Positions 11,961 to 23,700 of a stretch of 64,000 nucleotides of DNA are shown one piece after another; the stretch's first letter is position 1; each line of letters begins with the position of its first letter. Position numbers and translations under genes: made by a program. The notes beneath the pieces are model-generated. The model did no database searches, was not told where the DNA came from, and saw only the letters and a list, made by a program, of their open reading frames with translations. The stretch lies in assembly GCF_000208865.1 (NCBI RefSeq), contig NC_018396.1, forward strand, positions 6,132,514 to 6,196,513. Direction: 5' to 3'. Origin of the DNA: Neospora caninum Liverpool. Taxonomy: Eukaryota > Apicomplexa > Conoidasida > Eucoccidiorida > Sarcocystidae.

Positions 11961-12771
11961 GGTAGGTTTATATGGCAGAGACCGGCATTCACGAACGCAG
12001 GAATCGCTCGTATGCTGCCACGTCGTGTCCGGAGATCTGTTGAAGTCACACCCGTTTCGGACAGGCATGGGACGTCGAAGAGATAAGCGTCTCGACTGGG
12101 GTGATAATGGTCGAGCGTCACACAGCTCGGCTGCAAGTGATCTCGCATTAGCTTTTTTGGTTACGCGGCACGGTCTGCAAACAGCTAAGAGTAGTTCATT
12201 CGAGTCTGCGCTTTTAGAGCGCCATAGGAGAATAATTTTGCAACTTTCGTTATTGGGAATCGGCGTCATTTTCACGAGAGCCGCCAAATCTGCCTCCTTC
12301 CAGAAATTGTGCTCGGCAGGGCAGCGAACGCTCATTCACAGATACACATGCTGGTTGCACATGATCAAAATCTATGTGGAGTCTATCGCATCGCGTTGAT
12401 CTTAAATGTCGGATAAGTTTGTGGCGCGGCAAATGCCTTGCAGCATGACCTCCAATCGTCGCTGCTTCTGGATACCTCACGCTACACATCTCAGTGACGT
12501 CTGACTCAGCGGTCGGATCCCGAAACGGTGCTTCGCTACCAGAGCATCCTTTCAACCCAAAGAGACGAAGTTGACAAGGAAGTGGATCCTATCTCCCTAA
12601 GAGTAGCTGGCGTCCCATTTGTACACGAAGAGGGAACACCAGCGCATTGTTCTGTGCTGTCCCTGGACAACATCCAAATCAAAACTTATTCGCATCTATC
12701 AAACGCTGCACAAAGAGAACGGTCGAGTCCTTTACGCTCTACTCATATTAGCGGTTCAGATCTGAAACACA

Positions 12772-13352
12772 ATGCTTGGCACCTCCTGCCTTTTGTTGGC
12801 GGTTCTCGCGAATGTAGATGGACTGGAATTTCGGAGGGTGTGTCATCCCGCACAAAGCAGACTACGTTGTCGAAGGCAGATTCTGCACTTGTATGCTCTA
12901 CGTACGACGGGACTTCGCGCGTTTGTGCGTCAGCATTCGAGAGGTTCTCTCCACGCCCACGAGTAACTGCATCTCTCATCACACACCGCTGGTGTCTCAG
13001 AGCCACTACCAGTACAGGCGTGCGCCTCACCTCACTTCTCTGCGAGTACTCTTCTGGTACGTCTACATCGTCGGCCCCCAGGACGCAGATCGCTTCCATC
13101 TTTGAAAATGTCACACAGGGCAGTAGGCTTTCGTGTGCCACACACGGAAATGGACAAGTGCCTGAGGTTCGTTGCGTCCAGAAACCGACCTTTTTCGACA
13201 TACCAAGTTCCTGCCGGCTGTCCCGCGGTGGATACGCATGGCTGCCCGTGCGGTCTTTAGCGAGAACGCGTGAAACTGGCAGCATGATTCCTTCGAAAAT
13301 TCGGAATCGCCGCCTGCGCCCAGCGACGGGACAGGCCCTCGCAGCCCACTGA
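12772..13352 (+). pseudogene. Possible relic of a secreted Cys-rich gene
   Basis: An ATG at 12772 opens a signal-peptide-like start (MLGTSCLLLAVLANVDGLEF), but that frame soon becomes Arg-rich and stops at 12966. In a second frame overlapping it, from 12818, there is a Cys-rich stretch (GGCVIPHKADYVVEGRFC, then CTCML). In the third frame, open from 12528 to 13352, come seven more spaced Cys (VCSTY, VCASA, WCLRA, LCEYS, LSCATH, RCVQK, SSCRL). Protein-like character switching between overlapping frames suggests a frameshifted copy of a small secreted Cys-rich gene. The nearby intact six-Cys gene makes a decayed tandem relative conceivable. It could also be chance composition; no similarity was tested. 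Confidence 0.2.
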
Positions 13353-15053
13353 GCCAGCGAGAGAGAAAAATCTAAGCGACGCTGCTGAGCACGTGGCGCA
13401 TCCCTTCCCGGTGAAGATGTCCGTAATTGGCGAAGACACAGCCCCTGCGGTGCGTCGGTGTCGATAGATCCTGAGCGGCCAGCAATGCGCTGCCCTCGGG
13501 AAGGTGGAGCTGAGTGTAAACACCGGCAAAGTGGCCGTAAACTAGGACTTTTCGGACTACTCTAGGTTACCAGAGATTCGGAAAACGGCGTTGTGTTTGG
13601 TGTCACGCCAGCTCGCAGCGGCGCTCTGTTCTCCGCCCGCCTGCTCTCCTGTCCTGTGTGCCGAATCTGAGTCGCAATTCGTTCACTTCAGAACGGATAC
13701 ACACGCAAATACGTGCACCTGCGCGTTCTTTCGTTTCCCTGTGTTTCGGTCGCAAGTTGACGTCCTCTGTGGGCACATCGGTGCCCACCTCCCCTCGCGT
13801 TTCGGTTCAGTTCATCCCGATTTTCTGAACGGCCTGGCGCGCCGCCGCTCTGGGGAAAGAGCGGAACTGAGACGGACAGGAAAGGGTTGCTTCACGCCGT
13901 GTGGTGTTTGCCGATGCCCGAAAGCAGAGGAGAGGGGGATGTGAGTGCTCGTGCGCTCTCTTCGGACTCTGGGTCGAATTCCTTCGCCAAGAATCGCATA
14001 TCACCGCTTTGCCTATTCACAAGGGGGAGCGCCGCACGTCGCGCTGTGGTGGTTTCGCTGAGCATTCTCCCTCCCTACTGCGAAGAGTAGAAGCCGGTAC
14101 CGCCGCAGGGAGACAGCCTGGGGTCTCGTTGGCAACTTCTCCATCTTTTTAGAAATATATTTCTCTCTTTGATCGGAAAGCTCGGCTCGGTTTTGATGCT
14201 GGGACTCCTTGAGAAATTCCATGGAAAACAAGTTGTGGCGTCTCGCGACACATTCCCCGACGGTTTCGTGCCCGAGTGTAACGTTTCGTTCCTGGTGTGG
14301 ACGGTACAGTGTCCTTCGTCCTCTCTCTCGAACTTCGTGTCCCCAGGGACGTCGAATCTCAAGTGAAGAGCTCGAGGTTTTCGGTTTCTTCACGCGACGG
14401 GCAAAAGACTCTTGGACAACGAACCCCTGCCGCGGGTGTCCTTTACGTTTTCGGGACGGAGCCTCGCAGTTCTACCTCGTGCGGTTCCCACGCCTGCCAT
14501 TCTTCCAGATTTTTGCTCGTTCGTCATTGTTGTGTTCGAAAGTCTGTTCTTTTCCACCTTTGTCTGCTTCGTAGCAGACTGCCGTGGTCGGTGGAATTTC
14601 TTTTCGTGCCTCGGAGTTGCATCAGACAACCACGCAAAAACCACCACGACCCCCGCCGCCGTTGTACCAACGTTCTCGTGTGCCTTTTCAGCTCTATACC
14701 GAGAAACTGTGCTCTCGTGTGTGGTTATCCTTTACTTCCGGAGCGAGGACTGAATCGCTAAGGAGGACGACCGAGGGTTTTCCGACCCAGTTCGTTAATC
14801 GTCCCCGTGCAATAAACTGTGTGCGTCGCGCCGTCCGCTTCTTGGTGAACGAAAATTCCTGTGGTGTCTTCTTCTTACTTTCAAAACCTTTTCTAAGCTT
14901 TTCTTCTGTCTTCTCTCCCGACAACCGTTCGCTTTTCGTCCCAGAGAAAAGCTCCGCACCTCGCCGGGTCTAAAGAGTCACTTTTCCGGCATCATCCGGT
15001 GAACAGAGGTTTTCCTCTCGTCTTTGGGCGTGTCCTCCCATTCTTTCCCCAAA

Positions 15054-16605
15054 ATGCGGACGACTGCAGCTCAATCTGAGGAGGATCCCACACAGAAGGC
15101 CACCAAAGTGGCGGCGGAGGAAGAGGAAGTTGACGGTGAGTCACCAATTTGCTGTCAGTCTCACCCGCCTTACCAGCAGTCCAAAAGCTGCCGTCATCCT
15201 CTTGAGAAAACTTTCGATTACTGCGTGCGTAGGGGAGTCTGCCAGGTTTTTTTTCTATCCCTGGCACTTGCGATAGCGTCTTGTCTCCCGAAACTGTCCA
15301 ACTTACCAACTGCTGTGCACATCCATCGGTTCCGACGCGGAAGCACGTCGCCGTACCGCTTACGAATTCCCTTGCTTCGACTTCAAATGCACAAACACAA
15401 CTTGATGTGGGATGAGGCGAGATCCAACTGGGAGTGATACTCTCTGAGTCAGGATTTTCGGAAATCTACCAGAGTTTTCACCACATTGTGCTTGCCGAGA
15501 TACACGAGTTCCGTTTCGACAGTAGGTGGTATCGCTTCCATAGAGAACCTATGCCACTGTAGGTCCAAGAAGACGGGTACAGTGCTTCTCTGTCTCAGTG
15601 AAGAGACTTTTAACCTAGCTACTTTTGAAGTGTTCGGTGCGCATACACCGGCCTCCCAGACTGTGCGTTAGGCGACCGGATGCGTTGTTTGGACCGCGTA
15701 GTGGAAAACTGCGACCTAGGTTGCTTTGGCACCTTTTTTCACTCAGTGTCTGAATCCCTGCAGAATGTCTGCTCTGTCTGTGGCGTTTTCCACGCTTCCC
15801 TTCGTGGTTCTGCTCAGGCAAGTCGACGACGCGTGGTTTCTCGAGTTGCCTGCCGTTATGTGTTGTGGGGTTGCCTGCCAAGTGTTTGTCCCCGCAGACG
15901 GCTGCATCGAGCTCTGCTTTTTGTGTTCCTGTTTTCTGGCTTCCGCCTCTTCTCATGTGGAAGCCCTGTCAGCTTCGCCAAAGAAACTCGCACGCGCCTT
16001 CTCTCCTGTTTTTTTGCGACGCGTGTGCTGTGTCGAAAGCGTCTTCTGTCTGGTGTCTCCCTGTGTGTTTAGAAGTTGAAGACGACGGAGAAGCCTACGA
16101 CGAAGAAGACGCAGAAGGCGACGATGTCGAAGAAGTGGAGGAGGTTGAAGAGGAATACGTTTCCGACGAAGAAGACGACTATGAGGGGGTGGGGGGCAAA
16201 GAGCTGGCGGGGAACGGCCACGGCGTGAAGCGGCGTCGCGAGGAGGGCGATGAGGAAGAAGACGAGGAAGAAGAGGAAGAGTTTGTTGATGATGATGACG
16301 AGGATGACAGCGATGACCACCCCAGCGACGACGATGAAGAGGAGGAGGACGAGGAGGACGACGATCCCGAGGGTCCGGAAGGTTCAGGCGTCCATTCCCC
16401 TGCAGAAGATGACGAAGAAGACTACGAAGAAGACGGCGACGAAGGCCACGCCGTTGCACATGGCTCGTATCCGGAGAACGCGAACGCTTCTCAAGACGAA
16501 GGCGATGAAGAGGAGGGAGACGAGGTTGAGGAAATCGAAGTTGGCGAAGAAGACGATGACGAGGGCGGCGACCCCGGTCCCGCCAAACGAAGACGGGCGG
16601 CGTGA
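15054..16605 (+). CDS. Highly acidic, probably nuclear protein with basic end
   Basis: Two exons join in phase 1: 15054-15135 and 16073-16605 (stop), giving 204 residues. The start ATG sits in an AAAATG context after a long pyrimidine-rich leader. The N-terminus (MRTTAAQSEEDPTQKATKVA) leads into a chain dominated by Asp and Glu, interrupted near the middle by a basic patch (GVKRRREEG) and ended by PAKRRRAA; both look like nuclear localisation signals. The layout (acidic body, basic terminal signal, no hydrophobic core) resembles prothymosin/parathymosin-like or histone-chaperone acidic tails, but there is no folded domain to confirm a family. The intron of 937 bases is long enough to hide another small exon, which I could not find. 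The acidic stretch is coded by GAN repeats, so its length may vary between strains. Confidence 0.7.
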
Positions 16606-19600
16606 AGTGCCCAGACTCACCGTTTCTTAACAATCGTTTCGGACCTGACAAAAGTTGTGGAAAGCAATCCATTTTTTTCACCTCTTGGCAGATACTTGTA
16701 TCTTTTGTATCTGTGTAGAAATAATATGCCTTGCCTGTGTACTAGATCATGCGTACGGTTTGACGCGGAAGCGGTAAGCTGTTCCTTTTCTTTTTTTGTT
16801 CCGCCCGTTCGCCTGTTCGTGTCGGGGGCGTCGCGTTCCTTGCGGCAGGCCAGCTGCCACGGCCTACACAGCGAACCAGAGTCGTCCCGCAGTTCTTGCT
16901 GGGTGTGTCAGCTATCTTGTTCTTTTGCTTTGGGGCGTCGCCCCGGTGCTGTCCGTGGGTACGTGAATCAGTTTCCTTCGCTTTCCGCGTCGCAGCGGTT
17001 CTTTCCCTGCCAGGTGGAAGTTGAACTGATTTCCAAGGAGCTGAGCCGCGTTGCTTCCTTTTTTCTTGCCTCTCCTCGTTCTTACCCGCTGGGCATGCGG
17101 ATGCGTGGGTTGTATTCACTCTTTTAACGTCAAATTCCAGGCTTCAAAGCGCGCGACTGCGTTCGCCAGAGACACACGAATGGGCGTTGAAGAAACCGAG
17201 GCATCTCAGTGCGACTCGACACGCAGCCGCACACTGTGAACAACAGGCAGGAATGCAGCCGGCGATAGTGTTGGAGTCTCCCCTTTTTTTCTTACCATGC
17301 TCTACTAGGTTTCAGATAGACGAGCCATCGGGGGTAGCTTTTTTCCACTTGCCACGTCGTCCGTGAAAGACGTTTTCCGGCCAACCCCAAATGTGAAGAA
17401 GCATTTCTGGACAGTTTCGTAGTGGCCGCCCGTGACCGTCGGCAACTCGCGAGAAAAAACCGTTTGACTAGAAAAGCTTCTGGTCTCCACGTGTGGCGGA
17501 AGAGAGTCGCTGCCCCGAAACGTCCTCAGACAGGCTTCGCCAGCTGGTTCTCTTGGGCGTTGTCGGGGTTTCAGCGGCACCAGGTTGATCGCCTCACGGC
17601 TCGTTTGCCGACTTGCCACTCGTAGAAAGCGGATACATCACATTGGATGATACACAGTTCTCGAGATGCCTCTGTGCCGGATGCACAGCAGGAACAAGCG
17701 TAACAAACGCTGTGTCTACAGACGTAGATATATCTGTTTGTCGCACTTGGGCTTCTTCGAGTTCTACCGTAGGCACGCGTCTGCGGATGTTTCCTGTTTT
17801 TTTGGCGTCACAGTGTGCATCCGGGGAAGCCCCCGGTGTGAGCCGGGGATTTGGGGCCAGGGGAAGCACAGTGCACAACGTTGCTTGGGTTGTTGCGCTC
17901 AGTGTGGTTCATGCAGCGACAGCCACGGCGAGACTTCGCAGAGTGTTCGGCAACTGGGTTGTAGGGGCCCGTGCCGCAACTTTTCCGAACCGCCGGAGAC
18001 CACAGAATTCACACACACATTGTCAATCGTTGAGAGCAAACACAGAGCATTACTCACTTTTGGGGAGGCATTCACCATGGAAGGGAAAAGGCAGGCTATT
18101 CAACTTGTTGCTGTCCGACGGCGGACCTGCCACAGCAATACACGGTAGTGGCAAAACGTGTGTCGCTGGCGCCCGAGACGCGTGTCCCACCTTTACTGCA
18201 ACGGGAGCGGCAGCGAAACGGGTTCTTTCCTTTTGGCACATCCCCGTGTAAATGGTGAGGGGTAACGATGGCTGCAATTTATCCCTTGCCCCTCGAGAGC
18301 TCGTGGCAGGGAACGCCTTGGAGCGTATACAGTCAGTTTCGCTAGCTCGATTCGCTCTTCACAGGAAGACGTACTGATACATGAGCCTCATGAGCACGCA
18401 CCAATGATTCTTCTACACATCTGGGCGCCGTCGCAAAGAAAAAGGGTGGCGTTGTCATTCTGCAAGACGGTTATCCGCGGATCGTTCACCGGTATACTGT
18501 GCTGTGGAGTGTATGTACATCGAGGATGTAATGGCAGCCAACTTCAGAAAGACGGCGTAGCACACTTAGCATTATTTGCGGCGCTTCTGTGCTTGTGTAG
18601 ATTTGTTTTTCCCAAGGTGTGTATCTTTGTGAAAACAGGTGACCCGACGAACGGAATCCTGGGACCTTGTCGCAGCTGGGCAAGCACAGAACAAGGAGAC
18701 GGTCTCATCCAGTCCTTCCCTTTTCCCCTCTATCACTTTCTCTCTATGTTTCGCTCACTCTGGCTGAGTGCCCCAGGGATGCAAGTCGTCTGATAGCGCC
18801 TTTTTGGGGCTTTCTGTTTGGTAACTCTCTCTGCATGCGTGGCTGATAGATCTAACAGCGGGAGGTCTGCCTGGTGCTCGACGTCTCTAGAAGATTCTTC
18901 TTTTCCCTGCATTATGGAGATTTTCTTAGAGAGAGGGGAGAGGCTGTCTACCGTTTTGGGGTGCGAATCACTTATCGTGTTCGTTCTTTGTCCAGTTGTT
19001 GCATCTATCGAGACGACCTCGAAAAAGCGTAGAACGCGCAACGCTCAGTGTGTCTGCCGTTCTCTTGCCCCTTGGTCATGGCCTAGAGAGTGTCTCCTCG
19101 CTTGCCGAGATTTCTTTTTTCGCTTTTCGTTTCTTTTTCGTTAGCGACATGGCGATCTGTCAAGAGGAAAGGACGGCCAGAAACAGGGAAGAAATGCCCA
19201 GCATCGACCAGAGAGTGTAGCGGCCTCGGATGGCCCGAGATTTCTCAGCGGGTTCGCGATTTCCTGTTCCCCTCGTGGTGGCTTCGCCTCCTTTCTCCTC
19301 TCTTTTTCTTCTGTCTTTCTCTGTCTCTTTTTATATGGGAAACCAGGTGGTTCTTGCTGCGTGCAAGGCTTCAGCGTAGGCTTTTGCAGCGAATTAGGAG
19401 AAAGCATCGCGACAACGCGCGGTTTCCCTTTCGTTACGCGTCCGAGAACTATGTTGTGACACAGAGGAGGAGATCTGTGCGTTTTCGTCTAGACACACTG
19501 CGTTCGTCGATCTTTTCAAGTGCTTTCCACTTCGTCTTTCGACTCGCGCACTCGCCCCTCCCGTTTGCCGCAACTCTAGCACAAACGGATCCTGCCACGA

Positions 19601-20743
19601 CTGCTGCCGTTCACATTTGGCCATTCAAAAGCGTTTTACCTTTTTGCACAGTTTTCAACGTTTCTCCTTTTCAGCTTGTACCCGTCTCTTCAGCTGCGTG
19701 GATAGGCTCGTTGCCTCTCGTATTTCCCTTCTCTGTAGAGCTGTGTCGGGCCGCGTTCCTTGCACACTACAGACACAGCACGGACGACCCAGGCGTTTGT
19801 TGCTAAAGTTATTCTAAAGGTTTCTATTCTGTTTCGATCGCCTTCGGCCTTCTTCACGTCCAACACTCTACTTTCTCCGATTACCGTTCACTGTCTCTGT
19901 CCTTCTCAGTGTGTCGGGACCTGTCCTCCCCGTTTCTCCATACCGGCAGACTTGTGTCCTTGAAACGACGCGTTTTTTTTTCTCATGCGGATTCGTGCCT
20001 AGCGTCGGGATTTCTCGCTTCTCCTTCACACCGATTTGCGACTCTCTTCTCTTGCACGCCTGTCCATCGCTCGCCCTTGTATTGTTTCCGGTTTGCTCCG
20101 TCCGGTCGCGTGCGTGTCCACGGCTTCTTCTTTCACCAGGCTCTCTCTGAGAAGGTGCCCGTGCTTTCTGTTCGGTTTTCCTCCGGGAGTTCCGCCTGGT
20201 AGCTCCGGGGCCGGAAATTTCGTCTCACCGGTTCACCTGGCTCCGAAAACGCAAGACGGAGACGACGTCGGCGAAGAAGGGAAGAGACGGATGAGGCGGG
20301 ATTTCGGGAGAGGCGCGTGGAGCCAGCCTGCCTTCTGCCAGCTGTATGTACACCCTAACGTCCCAGTTGACCCGTTACTCCCTGGGGCCAGCACACGTCC
20401 GAGGGAGAGGAGGAACAACACTTGCATCTGAGTTATTGCTCGCGTTCATATCTGTCGTGCGCGAACCCGCGAGACGTAAAAGTACAAACAGGCTGGGAGG
20501 CCGTCCACTCCTTTTTGTAGCGGAGAGAAGCCTGGGGAAGTGGACAAGCAACCGAGAAGGCGGGGTAGGAGAGGTGCACAAAAAAACGTGTGATGCGTTT
20601 TCCAGGAGAACTGTTTCCGACCCAGCAAGAGAATCTTTCGGAGGAGAGAAAAGACCCGCGGCGGTCCCTTCCCCTTTTTCCGCGTGCACGTTGGTGCACG
20701 TCCTTGCCGGCTGTCTCGTCTCGGCCTCCGTGTGTTCGTCGCC
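16606..20743. other. Intergenic region and probable long 5' leader of the ApiAP2 gene
   Basis: About 4.1 kb separates the acidic-protein stop from the ApiAP2 start. The part from about 19.2 to 20.2 kb is rich in TTC/CTC/TCT tracts, like leaders upstream of other genes here. Open frames of 130-240 codons occur (for example plus 17613-18251 and plus 19090-19806) but look like translated low-complexity DNA. No RNA gene is evident. Confidence 0.5.
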
Positions 20744-23700
20744 ATGGATTGCGAATGGGGCGAGAGAACTCTTGGAGACCGCCTGGATAGCTGGACCTTT
20801 TTCCGAGGCCCAGAAGGGCTGGAGACAGCGCCTCCAGGATGGGACAGTCTGTCGCACATTTTCGCAGACCCTCTCTGCCCAGCTGGCTTGACGGCCTCGC
20901 AACTCAAATCACCTCTCGAACACAGAGCGGCGCCTTCTCCGCGTCTCGCCAGGTGTGTCTCTCCGTCTCCTTTTGCCCAAGAGTGTGCAGGCCTCGGCCT
21001 CGTGTGGGGAGAAGACGGGCTAGATGGGTCTCGACGGGGCCCGGTAACCTCGCCCGACCACATGCAAGCTCCGTTTCCGTCCCCACTGTCTGCTTTCCCT
21101 TCGCCCGCGCAGGGTCGCGGGTTCGCGCGCTGTTCCCGCATGCCGTCCCCTCTCTTTTCGGGGGCGCACCCCGTGCCTTCTTCGTCACGGCTTCGCTCCG
21201 CTTCTCCTCTCTTCTCTTCGGGTTCCGCTTCGCACAGAGCTGGCGGGGAAGATCGGCGCGTCGTGCAGTGGCTAGAGAGCCAGGTCAACGATCCCCAGAG
21301 TGTGCACTGCTTGCGGGGCGGTGTGCGGCGCGTGGCACGGACGGTCTCGCTGCTGTGCGTCGCAGCGGCAGGGGGCCAAGACCGAGATGAAGCGAAACGC
21401 CAGAGAGGCGCAGAAGGGAACGTAGATGGAGACGCGGCAGAACCGCCCCAGCGAGAGGCAAGAGAGAGAGACGACGCGCAGGAGAGACGCATCCGCGAAT
21501 CTCGTCGGGAACGGAGCGGGGACGGGCGCGACCCTGCGGTGGGCGGAGACAGAGGGAGAAGTCCTGGGACAGATCCCAGGTCGAACGGGCAGAGAGGAGA
21601 CCGGGACGCAGGAGACAGTGAACGTTACTGGCAGAGAAGGGGGGGACTGGAAGGAGAGGGCGACCGCAGTGCAACCTGCCACGTTTCCGCGTCCGCACTC
21701 GTTTCAGCGGTTCAAAACAGCCGAGAGAACCTCAATAGCTTGACAGGTGTGTTGACCACCCTGCGGCTGTCGTCGAAAGATGATGAAAGCGATTTCGATC
21801 TGCCGCTCTTCGTCCAGTCCCAGACTGCACGCGAGAAACACCACCAGAAGTCTCTAGAGCTCGGGAGAATGCTGGTCGGGAGTCCCGAGTCGGGCTTTCC
21901 GCCCGGCCTGCAAATCCCCGGAGTGTATCGCGGGTTGAAGGCGTGTGCGTCGCAGAATCCACAAAACGCGGAGGCTTCAAAGGAACAGGCAGAGCGTCTC
22001 GAGGCGCCTAACCCCACGCACCGATATTTACCTGAGGGGGCCGGCAGAGACGAGGAGTCGGTCGTGGAGACCGAAATTACGGAGCAATTGCTGTTCAACG
22101 CCAACGCCGCAGTCGAGGGGACGACGCTTTACAACAATCTCTTGTGCGAGTCTGGTCCTCCAGGAACCTGGTCGGCAAATTCGTCTGTGCTTGTCCCCGC
22201 AGGCTTGTCGCGGCATGGAAAACGGGGCACACAGCCCCTTCCCCCTTCACCTCTGTCGTCTCCAGCTTCGACTTCGCCGTCCGCTGCGCGTTCGACGGGT
22301 GGCGTTGTGCAAGCGGAGGGAAAGGGGAGTGAAGCCGAGGCTGGAGGAAACGAAGAGCCGGCCTTGCGTCCCGAATCCAGTGACGCACGGAGTGCGAAGA
22401 TGGCAGCAGGCGACAGCGGCGAGACGCGGAGAGAAAACGACGCGTGTCCGAGGCGAGTGATGAGCAGTGCCCCGGCCGACGAAGACGGCTCGTCAGGAGG
22501 GGCTGGAGACGCCTCTCACTGGGACGGGGCAGAAGGCAGAGAGGACTCGGCTGCCGACGCCGTCGACTGCCTCCGAGCGGTGATTGATCGGAATATCACG
22601 GCGCTTCCAGGGTTTATGACCGTCGGCCGATACGCGTGTGATTTGTTTCCGAAAAGCTCGCGTGTCCTCTCGGAGACGCGTGCGCACGGCTTGGCAGGCT
22701 CCGGCAGACCTCTCTCGCCGTCTCCTCCTTCGTCTCCTTTTTCGGCGCGAGCCGAGGCAGCCCCCGCGGATGTCCTCGCGGCGCGTCTCGCACGCGCCTT
22801 GGAAGGCGAGCGACTGGCAAGCGATTTTTCGGATGCAACGGCCGCGTCAGATTTGGGCGACTTTCTCGAGGGCTCGTGCGCGCCGCAGGCCTTCCAACGG
22901 GGGCGACAGGCCGCTGCCTCGGTTCGAGGGGCGCGAAGAAAACGGGTCGTCGACCAGGGACCGTCTCCGCCTCCGTCCTCCCCTGCCGTTCGGGATCGGT
23001 CTCTCGTCAGGTGGTCCCAACGCCTTCCGGTCTTCGCCACGCATCCTCTGCCGCCCTCGGCCACTCGGTCGCGCGACAAGGACCAGCCGCGCAGGGAGGA
23101 AAGCGCGAAAGATCGCGCGATGGCGGCTGAGGCGGAGCACGCGTTGGCGGGGCGAGACGTGCCTCCATCGCATGGTCTCGAAAACACCGGTCTTCAACGC
23201 TCAGCGGAGCAGAGAGACACAGAGACGGGAAGGCCTGGCGGCACCCAACATGGAAACCTGGCACAGGTGAAAAAGGAGGCGGCGGAAGAGCGACCCGGAG
23301 ACACGCCGAGTGGGACGGCCGGAGCCGCGCAGGGAGCAGAGGCGACGGAGACAGGTTCCCGCCGCGCAGCCGGGACCGCGAAGGGACGCGCTTGGGATGA
23401 GGGGGCGGCGCCGGCGACGATGGCGACCGATGAACGGTTTTCGCCTGAGGCCTCAGACTGCATGCAGCGCGATGCCAAGCTGCCACAGTCTCGCGTGCAC
23501 GTGAGCAGTTCGACAGCCGTCGGCCCGTGTGAGCCTGTGGACAGCGCGATGAAAGCGGCGCAAACTGACAAGGACGCGGACCACCACGGGGGTTCGGTGT
23601 GCGCGGAAAAAGAGAAGCCTTCTCAGTTTTCTGGCGCTTCGTTTCCTCCCGGGCAAGGTGCCCAAGACGAGATGTGGCGTGTCGCGGGTGGGATGTACAA

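Larger units (their letters stand above)
11090..15053. other. Region of about 4 kb without a confident gene
   Basis: This follows the secreted-protein gene and includes its 3' UTR and, from about 14.1 kb, the pyrimidine-rich leader of the gene at 15054. A TA microsatellite lies at 11939-11960. Cys-rich frames near 12772-13352 are listed separately. Other frames (minus 11850-12335, plus 14297-14761) show no splice pattern or family. Confidence 0.6.

Noticed and set aside
17613..18251. Plus-strand frames with several Cys
   Set aside because: Two overlapping frames are equally open and neither has a signal peptide or a regular Cys pattern; left as intergenic.
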